Source: Oscillospiraceae bacterium
GTDB lineage: Bacteria > Bacillota > Clostridia > Oscillospirales > Oscillospiraceae
Direction of reading: 5' to 3'
NCBI GenBank assembly: GCA_024404215.1
Contig: JAKSQI010000039.1
Location: 1 to 11,387 of the forward strand
DNA length: 11,387 bases
Program-made: the position numbers and the translations under genes
Notes under the pieces: model-generated
The model's database searches: none
What the model was told of the DNA's origin: nothing
What the model saw: only the letters and a program-made list of their open reading frames with translations
In this document: one piece after another, positions 5,700 to 11,387 of the stretch
Position numbering within the stretch: position 1 is the stretch's first letter
How the letters are laid out: each line of letters begins with the position of its first letter

Positions 5700-6659
5700 A
5701 TGAAAACACTGAACGATATCAAAAAGATTGCCGTTCTGGGTGCCGGCACCATGGGCCCCGGTATTGCCCAGGTTTATGCAATGGGCGGCTGTGAAGTAAC
5801 CATGTGGACCCGCAGTGAGAGCACCCGCGAGAAGGCTCTCACCTCTTTGAAGGCCCAGCTGGATACTTTCGAAGGCGAAGGCCTGCTGGCCGAGCCCAAG
5901 GATGTCATCCTGAACCGCATCAGCTTCAAGCTGACTGTCGAAGAGGCCGTTGAAGGCGCCGACATGATTCAGGAAACCATCGTAGAGAAAAAGGATGCCA
6001 AGGAAGAACTGTATGCCAAGCTGGCTGCATGCGTTCCTGCTGACACCATCATTGCTTCCAACACCTCTGCTCTGAACATTTTTGAAATTGTTCCCGAGCA
6101 GCTGCTGCCTCAGCTCATTATCTGCCACTGGTATGCACCTCCCCATGTTATTCCCCTGGTTGAGGTTGTAAAGAGTGAACAGGCTCCCCAGGAACTGGCA
6201 GATGTTGCCGTTGCTCTGCTGAAGAAGTGCGGCAAGACCCCTGTTCTGATGAAGAAGTTTATCCGCGGCTATATCGCCAACCGTCTGCAGCAGTGCCTGA
6301 ATCAGGAAGTATTCTACCTGATTAGCAATGGTTACTGCGATGCCGAGGCTATTGACCTGGCCTGCCAGGCTTCCTTCGTTCCCAGAGCCTGTGTTCTGGG
6401 TATCTGCAAGCGTATTGACTTCGGCGGCGTAGACATGACCTACAACAACTTCAAAAACAAGAGCTATGCAGCTCCTCAGTGGGATACCATCCCCAGCATT
6501 CTGCAGGAGAAGGTTGACGCTAACGAGCTGGGCATCAAGACCGGTAAGGGCTTCTATGACTACACCGGCCGTGACATTGAAGAGGTTAAGGCCAAGCGCG
6601 ATAAGCAGCTGTTTGAAATTTTTGCTGTAACCAAGAAGTTCATGGACGACCCCGTATAA
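5700..6659 (+). CDS. 3-hydroxyacyl-CoA dehydrogenase-superfamily protein, probable 3-hydroxy acid dehydrogenase
   Basis: The protein has 319 residues. The Rossmann motif VLGAGTMGPGIAQ (12-24) is followed by the catalytic-domain features SNTSALNI (Ser120), His143, Glu155 in PLVEVV and Asn194 in YIANR, so the usual catalytic set is present. The block around His143 reads CHWYAPPHVIPLVEVV. True acyl-CoA dehydrogenases have HFFNPxPxMxLVEV, while the carnitine dehydrogenase and lambda-crystallin/gulonate dehydrogenase group has HPxNPPxxIPLVEVV. The PPxxIPLVEVV form suggests a free hydroxy acid rather than a CoA ester; the usual Asn of HxxNP is Ala146. At the end of the second beta strand the NAD-selecting acidic residue is replaced (MWTRSES), hinting at NADP. 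Its place directly before a beta-keto acid cleavage gene fits oxidation of a 3-hydroxy acid to the cleaved 3-keto acid. A 3-hydroxybutyryl-CoA dehydrogenase is the main alternative. AGAGGG precedes the ATG by 9 bases. Confidence 0.88.
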   Translation: MKTLNDIKKIAVLGAGTMGPGIAQVYAMGGCEVTMWTRSESTREKALTSLKAQLDTFEGEGLLAEPKDVILNRISFKLTVEEAVEGADMIQETIVEKKDAKEELYAKLAACVPADTIIASNTSALNIFEIVPEQLLPQLIICHWYAPPHVIPLVEVVKSEQAPQELADVAVALLKKCGKTPVLMKKFIRGYIANRLQQCLNQEVFYLISNGYCDAEAIDLACQASFVPRACVLGICKRIDFGGVDMTYNNFKNKSYAAPQWDTIPSILQEKVDANELGIKTGKGFYDYTGRDIEEVKAKRDKQLFEIFAVTKKFMDDPV

Positions 6660-6679
6660 GGGCGTTCTTATTTGTCCGG

Positions 6680-6707
6680 GCGGGCAGTGCGGATACGCGC
6701 TGTCCGC
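6680..6707 (+). other. Intercistronic hairpin between dehydrogenase and BKACE genes
   Basis: Arms GCGGGCAGTGCG (6680-6691) and CGCGCTGTCCGC (6696-6707) pair over all 12 positions, including two G-U pairs, around a GATA tetraloop. GTAAGACTG follows, so no T-run is present and termination is not expected. It lies 21 bases after the dehydrogenase stop codon. Confidence 0.75.
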
Positions 6708-6760
6708 GTAAGACTGTCATATCCCAACTATAACTATTATTTGAAAGGAAGTATAAACCC

Positions 6761-7663
6761 ATGTCCAAGAGCAACAAGATTATTATCCAGTGCTGCATGT
6801 GCGGCGCCGGTACCAAGAAGGCTCAGGCTCCCACTGTTCCCTACACCCCCGAAGAGATTGCTCAGCAGGTTGTTGAAGTAGCTAAGGCTGGTGCTTCCGT
6901 TGTTCACATCCATGTTCGAGAGGACAAGGAAGTAAACGGCGAAATGCAGATTGGCTACAAGTCCATGAGCCTGCAGAAGTTCACCGAGACCGTTGAACTG
7001 TGCCGTAAGTACTGCAAGGAAGCCGGCGTTGACGTTGTTATCAACCTGACCACTTCCGGCGGTGAGTATGAGGATGTTAAGCGTCTGCAGCACCTGGCCG
7101 CTCTGAAGCCCGAAATGTGCTCCTTCGACCCCAACACCCTGAACTGGGCCAACAGCTACATCTTTGAGAACAGCCCCCGCTTCCTGAACCTGCTGGCTCA
7201 GGAGGTTGTTAAGTGCGATGTTAAGCCCGAATTCGAAGTATTCGATACCGGCCACATTGACAGCGTTATGTACTATGTTAACAAGCACGGCATTCCCAAG
7301 CCCCCCCACATCCAGTTCATCATGGGTGTTGGCGGCTCCATGCCCGGCACTGCTGAGAACCTGGCTTTCATGGTTGGCAAGCTGCCTGAGGGTGCTACCT
7401 GGTCCGTTTCCGGTATCGGCAAGGCTCACATGCCCATGATGCTGGCCGGCCTGGCTCTGGGCTGCGATGGTCTGCGCGTTGGTCTGGAAGACAACGTTAT
7501 GTACGGCAAGGATGCCGAGGGCAACAAGATTATTGCTACCAACCTGATGCTGGTAGAGCGCGCTGTTGAACTGGCTAAGCTGGCCGGCCGTGAGATTGCC
7601 ACTGCTGATGAAGCCCGCGAGATTCTGGGCATCACCCGCAACTGCCTGCGGGACGAAGGTTAA
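6761..7663 (+). CDS. Beta-keto acid cleavage enzyme (BKACE / Kce family)
   Basis: This 300-residue protein belongs to the family of 3-keto-5-aminohexanoate cleavage enzyme. These zinc enzymes react a beta-keto acid with acetyl-CoA to give acetoacetate and a new acyl-CoA. Metal-binding HIH (His49 and His51) sits in VVHIHVRED, and the third ligand Glu243 lies in LRVGLEDN, which also supplies Arg239 and Asp244. Other family blocks are VVINLTTSGG (92-101), LKPEMCSFDPNTLNW (115-129), EFEVFDTGHID (157-167), IQFIMGVGGSMPGT (184-197) and TWSVSGIG (213-220). The length is typical and all core residues are intact. Different BKACEs act on different keto acids, including dehydrocarnitine, so membership does not fix the substrate. 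AAAGGAAG precedes the ATG. Biased codon use suggests high expression. It occupies the central step of the operon, between the dehydrogenase that should make its substrate and the CoA-transferase that would use both products. Confidence 0.94.
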   Translation: MSKSNKIIIQCCMCGAGTKKAQAPTVPYTPEEIAQQVVEVAKAGASVVHIHVREDKEVNGEMQIGYKSMSLQKFTETVELCRKYCKEAGVDVVINLTTSGGEYEDVKRLQHLAALKPEMCSFDPNTLNWANSYIFENSPRFLNLLAQEVVKCDVKPEFEVFDTGHIDSVMYYVNKHGIPKPPHIQFIMGVGGSMPGTAENLAFMVGKLPEGATWSVSGIGKAHMPMMLAGLALGCDGLRVGLEDNVMYGKDAEGNKIIATNLMLVERAVELAKLAGREIATADEAREILGITRNCLRDEG

Positions 7664-7695
7664 TCAAACCGTCCGCTGACAAACCAAAAGGAACG

Positions 7696-7733
7696 AATCA
7701 CCGGTCAGCTGCTATCTCTGACCGGTGATTTTT
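7696..7733 (+). terminator. Terminator-like hairpin inside the operon (possible attenuator)
   Basis: A perfect 13-bp stem, AATCACCGGTCAG (7696-7708) and CTGACCGGTGATT (7718-7730), has a 9-base loop and ends in five T (7729-7733). It lies 33 bases after the BKACE stop and 19 bases before the next start codon. The short T-run suggests partial rather than complete termination, lowering expression of the downstream CoA-transferase and transporter genes relative to the first three. Confidence 0.7.
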
Positions 7734-7751
7734 AAAGAAAGGATTCGTGAC

Positions 7752-8468
7752 ATGAAGGATAAAGTAGTTACTATTGATCAGGCCATGGAAAAGCTGCATG
7801 ACGGCATGACCATCATGGTTCCCGGCTTTGTAAACTGCGGTGTTCCCCAGACCCTGATTCAGAACATTCTGAACCGCGGTATCAAGGACCTGAACATCAT
7901 TTCCAACAATACCAGTGTTAAGGGCAAGGGCATTGGTAAGCTGGTTCATGCCGGCGCTATCAAGCACATCACCTGCTCTCACATCGGTAACAATGTTGAA
8001 ACCGTTGAAAAGGTTGTAAACGGTGAAATTAACGTTACCTTTGTTCCCCAAGGTACTCTCTGCGAGCGTATGCGTGCCGGCGGCGCCGGTATCGGCGGCG
8101 TGCTGACCCCCACTGGTCTGGGCACCCCCATGCAGGAGGGCAAGCAGGTTGTTGAGTGGGACGATGCTAAGGGCGAATACAAGTTCGTTACTGATGCTGA
8201 CCCTGTAAACGGCAAGCGCTACATTCTGGAGCTGCCTCTCCACGCTGATGTTGCCATCATCCATGCTTACAAGGCTGACCGCATCGGCAACGTTGTATAT
8301 CACAGAACCGCCCGCAACTTTAACCCCATCATGGCTACTGCTGCTGATTTTGTTATTGTTGAGGCTGAGGAAATTGTAGAGGTCGGCGAGCTGGATCCTG
8401 ACGTTATCGTTACCCCCAGCTGTGTTGTTGACATGATTGTTCAGGCAAATGCGGAGGACAGAAACTAA
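7752..8468 (+). CDS. CoA-transferase subunit A (acetoacetate/acetate/butyrate type)
   Basis: The 238-residue alpha subunit is of a family I heteromeric CoA-transferase, similar to AtoD, CtfA and ScoA. It shows the glycine-rich signature MTIMVPGFVNCGVP (19-32), with Pro where many relatives have Gly before GF, and the block ERMRAGGAGIGGVLTPTGLGT near 105-125, typical of the subunit. The catalytic Glu is on subunit B. The frame is open from an upstream GTG at 7725, but that lies in the hairpin. The ATG at 7752 has AAAGGA upstream at suitable spacing and gives the usual N-terminus. The TAA overlaps the ATG of the next gene by one base (TAATG), implying coupled translation and a 1:1 complex. In context it probably moves CoA from the acyl-CoA made by BKACE, or from butyryl-/acetyl-CoA, to acetoacetate; the exact donor and acceptor cannot be told from sequence, so no specific gene symbol is assigned. 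Confidence 0.93.
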   Translation: MKDKVVTIDQAMEKLHDGMTIMVPGFVNCGVPQTLIQNILNRGIKDLNIISNNTSVKGKGIGKLVHAGAIKHITCSHIGNNVETVEKVVNGEINVTFVPQGTLCERMRAGGAGIGGVLTPTGLGTPMQEGKQVVEWDDAKGEYKFVTDADPVNGKRYILELPLHADVAIIHAYKADRIGNVVYHRTARNFNPIMATAADFVIVEAEEIVEVGELDPDVIVTPSCVVDMIVQANAEDRN

Positions 8469-9127
8469 TGGCTATGACTAAACAGGAAATCAGAGAATTT
8501 ATCGCCAAGAGAACGGCTAAGTTCTTCCAGGATGGCGACGTTGTAAATCTGGGCATTGGTATGCCCACTATGTGCCTTAACTACCTGCCTGAGGGCATTG
8601 ACATTTGGATTGAGTCCGAGAACGGCGTTCTGGGTCTGGCTGAAGCCAATCCCGACGGCGATATCGATGTTGTTGATGCTTCCGGCGGTGTTTCCAACCT
8701 GCGCGTTGGTGCTGCCTGCTTCTCCAGCTTTGATTCCTTCGGCCTGATTCGCGGCGGCCATGTTCAGGCTACTGTTCTGGGTGCTTATGAGGTTGACCAG
8801 GAAGGTAACCTGGCTAACTGGATGGTTCCCGGTAAGACCTGTGCCGGTATGGGCGGCGCCATGGACCTGGTGTCCGGTGCTGAGAAGGTTCTGATTATGA
8901 TGGAGCACACCGACAAGTACGGCAACTCCAAGATTCTGAAGAAGTGCTCTCTGCCCCTGACCGCTTATCACGAGGTTGACTACATCATCACTAACCTGGC
9001 TCTGCTGCACGTTACCCCCGAAGGTCTGGTTCTGCAGGAAGTTGCCCCCGGCGTAACGGTAGAGGAAGTCGTAGCTGCTACCGATGCTGAGCTCATTATC
9101 CCTGAGCAGATTGGATGCATGGAATAA
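8468..9127 (+). CDS. CoA-transferase subunit B (acetoacetate/acetate/butyrate type)
   Basis: The 219-residue beta subunit is of an AtoA/CtfB/ScoB-like CoA-transferase. The catalytic glutamate that forms the thioester intermediate is Glu51 in IESENGVLGL, matching the family's SENG motif. NLGIGMPTMCLNYLPEG (27-43) and VDASGGVSNLRVGAACFSSF (71-90) are further conserved segments, and GGAMDLVSG is the usual late motif. Two ATGs lie close together (8468 and 8474). The first is preferred because GGAGGA (8453-8458) is 9 bases upstream of it and it overlaps the stop of subunit A. The tail is of normal length and the stop is followed after one base by the transporter start. Together with subunit A it should interconvert acetoacetate and acetoacetyl-CoA, linking BKACE to thiolase. 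Confidence 0.94.
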   Translation: MAMTKQEIREFIAKRTAKFFQDGDVVNLGIGMPTMCLNYLPEGIDIWIESENGVLGLAEANPDGDIDVVDASGGVSNLRVGAACFSSFDSFGLIRGGHVQATVLGAYEVDQEGNLANWMVPGKTCAGMGGAMDLVSGAEKVLIMMEHTDKYGNSKILKKCSLPLTAYHEVDYIITNLALLHVTPEGLVLQEVAPGVTVEEVVAATDAELIIPEQIGCME

Positions 9128-9128
9128 G

Positions 9129-10580
9129 ATGGATGCAATGCTGATTGTAGGCCTGGTGCTTGCCATTGGCGCAATCGTAGGCCTTTCCATTTTTACCGGC
9201 ATGCGCGGTAAAAAAAGCGGCGGTAAAATCGGCTGGGGCGTTGCTGCCGGCCTGATTATGGGCACCTTAGTTGGTGGTACCTCCACCGTCGGTACTGCTC
9301 AGCTGGCTTTTAACTACGGCGCAACAGCCTGGTGGTTCACTTTGGGCGGCGGCCTTGGCTGTCTGATTTTGGCTTTGGTATATACCAAGCCCCTGCGTGC
9401 TCAGGGGGTTCCCACGTTGGTTGGTATGGTTCGCAAGGAGTACGGCAAGAATGTTGGTATGGCAGCCACGGTTTTGAATTCTGTTGGTACCTTTATCAAC
9501 ATTTGGTCCCAGCTCATTGCAGCCTCCGCTGTTATTGTGGTTGTGTTCCCCAAAATGGGCGCAGCCATGACCTTTGTCATTGCTGCCATATTCATGATTC
9601 TCTATGTTATTTTCGGTGGCACCAAGGGTGCAGGTATTGTAGGCATTCTGAAAACCTGTCTGCTCTATGCTACCATGGTTATCTGCGGCGTTATCGTCTT
9701 GAACAAGGTTGGTGGCGTTGGAGCTTTTGTGGACATGGTCAATGGCTTGGTCATTCAGAGCACCGATGGTACTGTTATCAACCGCAATATGTGGAGCCTC
9801 TTTGGCCGCGGATTCTGGCAGGATGCCGGTTCCGGTCTGTCTCTGTTGCTGGGTGTTTTGACCACTCAGACCTATGCCCAGGCTGTTTTGACTGCCAAGA
9901 GCGATAAGGATGGACGGATAGCCGCCATTGTATCCACCATTCTTATCCCCATTATCGGTATTTTCGGTATTTTGGTTGGTCTTTACATGAGAAGTGTGGT
10001 AGATCCTGCTACAGCTGCTGCTAACAGCGCTCCTTTGGCTAAGGCAGCTCTGACCAGCTTCATTCTGGAATATTCCGGTATTCCCAAGCTCATCGGCGGC
10101 ATCATGCTGGGTGCTTTGTTTATCGCTTCTGTTGGTACCGGTGCCGGTCTGGCTCTGGGTATTGCCACGGTTATCAACCGTGACCTTATCAACAAGGGTG
10201 AGACCCCGGCTGATACGAAAAAGTATGGCTTTGTCAGCAATGTGCTGATTATCGGCACCTTGGTTCTGGCAACCGTCATTACCTGCGCTCTGCCTTCGGA
10301 TACCATTCAGGACTTTGCTTTCCTGTCCATGGCACTCCGCGGCTGCACCGTATTTGCTCCTTTGTGCTTCCTGATTTGGGCAAAGGGCAAGGTAGAGCCA
10401 AAATGGACTATGATTTCTGTTGTTGCAGGCTGTCTGATTGCTCTGGTGTATGGCATTCTGAAGATTCTGAAGGTCATTACCTTCCCCTTGGCACCTGTAT
10501 TCCCCGGCGTTGCTGTTGGACTGATTGTTATGTTTATCGGTCTGGCTGCCAGCCGGAACAATAAGAACCTGGCTCAGTAA
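9129..10580 (+). CDS. Sodium:solute symporter family transporter
   Basis: This 483-residue integral membrane protein is of sodium:solute symporter (SSS) size. I count about 12-13 hydrophobic helices. The N-terminal helix (4-23) is followed by GGTSTVGTAQLAFNYG (49-64), typical of the unwound first core helix, and ASVGTGAGLALGIATVINRD (333-352) matches the family's later helix that contributes a sodium site and ends in the conserved Arg-Asp. The start is the ATG at 9129, one base after subunit B's stop. Its ribosome site is weak (GGAATAAG), so it probably relies on coupled translation; the ATG at 9138 is an alternative. Codon use is less biased than in the enzyme genes, usual for a membrane protein. 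As last gene of the operon it should bring in the pathway substrate, likely a small carboxylate or zwitterion; SSS members carry diverse solutes, so the identity is open. It is not a BCCT-type carnitine/betaine carrier. Confidence 0.92.
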   Translation: MDAMLIVGLVLAIGAIVGLSIFTGMRGKKSGGKIGWGVAAGLIMGTLVGGTSTVGTAQLAFNYGATAWWFTLGGGLGCLILALVYTKPLRAQGVPTLVGMVRKEYGKNVGMAATVLNSVGTFINIWSQLIAASAVIVVVFPKMGAAMTFVIAAIFMILYVIFGGTKGAGIVGILKTCLLYATMVICGVIVLNKVGGVGAFVDMVNGLVIQSTDGTVINRNMWSLFGRGFWQDAGSGLSLLLGVLTTQTYAQAVLTAKSDKDGRIAAIVSTILIPIIGIFGILVGLYMRSVVDPATAAANSAPLAKAALTSFILEYSGIPKLIGGIMLGALFIASVGTGAGLALGIATVINRDLINKGETPADTKKYGFVSNVLIIGTLVLATVITCALPSDTIQDFAFLSMALRGCTVFAPLCFLIWAKGKVEPKWTMISVVAGCLIALVYGILKILKVITFPLAPVFPGVAVGLIVMFIGLAASRNNKNLAQ

Positions 10581-10587
10581 CGATTCA

Positions 10588-10620
10588 AGGCGGACCTCCT
10601 GATCTCAGAAGGTCCGCTTC
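10588..10620 (+). terminator. Terminator at the end of the catabolic operon
   Basis: GCGGACCT (10590-10597) pairs perfectly with AGGTCCGC (10610-10617), extended by G-U and A-T pairs at the base and by an inner CTG/CAG stem. The T-run is short (CTTCCC), so termination may be partial. It begins 7 bases after the transporter's stop. Confidence 0.65.
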
Positions 10621-10666
10621 CCATTATGACCCGGCAAGGGCAGCAGAAAGGATGGGTGAAGTTTAG

Positions 10667-11387
10667 ATGAACGAAGTGTCAATCAAGTGTTTTCTGACTC
10701 TGGCGGATAATCTGAGCTTTACAAAAACGGCCCAGGACATGTATATGACCCAGCAGGCCGTCAGCAAGTATATTGCCCGGCTGGAGGAAGAGCTTGGCTT
10801 CCGGCTTTTTGTGCGAACCCGCCATTATGTTCGCTTGACTAAGGCAGGAGAGGCCTATCGGGACTTATTCCACCGCTGTAGCCAGGAGTTTGAGCGGGTA
10901 ACTGCGGAAATATCCGAGTATTATTATGACCTTCAGAAGCATATTCGTCTGGGGTATTTGGAAATGCTGGATATTTCAACCGGGATTGGTGAGGCCCTCA
11001 AACAGGCCAGACAAAAAGAGGAAGACCTCCGTTTTTCCGGTGTGAAGCTGCCCCAGCATGAGCTGTTGGCACAGTTCCAAAATGGCGAGCTGGACTTGAT
11101 TATTACTTACAGGGAGTTTGCACCCAAGGAGTCCGGCGTAAAAAGCCGGCGTATTCTCAATACCCCTCTGGTGCTGCTGGTTTCCCCGGAGGACCCCCTG
11201 AATACCCCGGATGCAACGGTAGCGGCCTTCAAAAGCCGACCCTTTATCAAAGCGGCTGCCGGACGGGAGCCCGTTGCAGAAACCCGGGAAAGAGCCATGC
11301 GGCAGTGCCGCGAGCTGGGCTTTTATCCTTCGGAAATTGTTGTAGCCCCCAATCTGGAGTCTGCTTACATGAATGCGGAGCTTGGCC
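10667..11387 (+). CDS. LysR-family transcriptional regulator, N-terminal 240 residues (3' end outside window)
   Basis: The frame is open from the ATG at 10667 to the window edge. It starts MNEVSIKCFLTLADNLSFTK, the classic LysR winged helix-turn-helix, and continues TAQDMYMTQQAVSKYIARLE and ELGFRLFVRTRHYVRLTKAG (to about residue 61). A linker helix follows to about 90, then the effector-binding domain with GELDLIITY at about 138-146 and LVLLVSPEDPL at about 164-174. Known LysR proteins are about 290-310 residues, so some 50-70 are missing. A GGTGA site (10655-10659) lies 7 bases before the ATG. No convincing separate promoter is seen, so it may be read through the imperfect operon terminator. 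It may control this operon together with the MerR protein, or genes to the right; this cannot be settled here. Codon use is mixed, as in the other regulator. Confidence 0.93.
   Translation, partial: MNEVSIKCFLTLADNLSFTKTAQDMYMTQQAVSKYIARLEEELGFRLFVRTRHYVRLTKAGEAYRDLFHRCSQEFERVTAEISEYYYDLQKHIRLGYLEMLDISTGIGEALKQARQKEEDLRFSGVKLPQHELLAQFQNGELDLIITYREFAPKESGVKSRRILNTPLVLLVSPEDPLNTPDATVAAFKSRPFIKAAAGREPVAETRERAMRQCRELGFYPSEIVVAPNLESAYMNAELG

Noticed and set aside
4665..6146. Minus-strand open frame of about 490 codons opposite the hydrolase and dehydrogenase genes
   Set aside because: It lies opposite two clearly conserved enzymes and spans their intergenic hairpin. It has no family motif, and its length follows from the biased codons of the plus-strand genes.
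6737..7429. Minus-strand frames opposite the BKACE gene and, at 7698-8303 and 8465-9286, opposite the CoA-transferase genes
   Set aside because: They are shadows of strongly biased coding sequence, without motifs or translation signals, and the last crosses three gene boundaries.
5700..7663. Carnitine degradation (carnitine dehydrogenase plus dehydrocarnitine-cleaving BKACE)
   Set aside because: The gene pair and some motifs fit, but the transporter is not a BCCT type, the HxxNP Asn is altered, and a cyclase-type hydrolase has no clear role. Kept as one possibility, not called.
4689..9127. Lysine fermentation cluster (kce with atoDA)
   Set aside because: No aminomutase, kdd or kal gene is present, and the enzyme before BKACE is a hydroxyacyl-type dehydrogenase, not 3,5-diaminohexanoate dehydrogenase. 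Genes outside the window could change this.

Overview
The window looks like chromosome of an anaerobic, moderately high-GC Clostridia member, plausibly an Oscillospirales-type gut butyrate producer. This is an inference from strong AGGAGG-type ribosome binding sites, sigma-A-like promoters, many GC-rich hairpins, and acetyl-CoA/acetoacetyl-CoA enzymes of the kind used by butyrate-forming fermenters. I see no rRNA, tRNA, CRISPR array, insertion sequence or phage gene.

Left part (1-3720): the 3' end of gpsA (glycerol-3-phosphate dehydrogenase) ends at a terminator. A minus-strand acetyl-CoA acetyltransferase (thiolase) follows, with its own terminator and a near-consensus promoter. Divergent to it lies mobA (molybdenum cofactor nucleotidyltransferase). 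Then come a small cupin protein that lacks the usual metal ligands, and a small membrane-anchored protein ending in four tandem copies of a 14-residue Cys/Glu-rich repeat. Each of these last two has its own promoter and terminator.

Central and right part (3715-11387): a minus-strand MerR-family regulator is divergent to a six-gene plus-strand operon of a cyclase/kynurenine-formamidase-like metal hydrolase, a 3-hydroxyacyl-CoA-dehydrogenase-superfamily oxidoreductase, a beta-keto acid cleavage enzyme (BKACE/Kce family), CoA-transferase subunits A and B, and a sodium:solute symporter. A LysR-type regulator, cut by the window edge, follows. The intergenic region holds a TTGACA/TACAAT promoter with the 19-bp spacer typical of MerR-controlled promoters and an imperfect dyad inside it.

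Proposed joint role (inference): the symporter imports a substrate, and the hydrolase may open a lactone, amide or ester to a free 3-hydroxy acid. The dehydrogenase oxidises it to a beta-keto acid, and BKACE with acetyl-CoA makes acyl-CoA plus acetoacetate. The CoA-transferase moves CoA to acetoacetate, and a thiolase such as the one at 656-1843 yields two acetyl-CoA. The net result is cleavage of a beta-keto acid to a shorter acid plus acetyl-CoA without ATP. The other lysine-fermentation genes (kamA, kamDE, kdd, kal) are absent from the window, so the substrate is probably not lysine; it cannot be named from sequence alone. Three strong hairpins punctuate the first half of the operon, and one looks like an internal terminator or attenuator.
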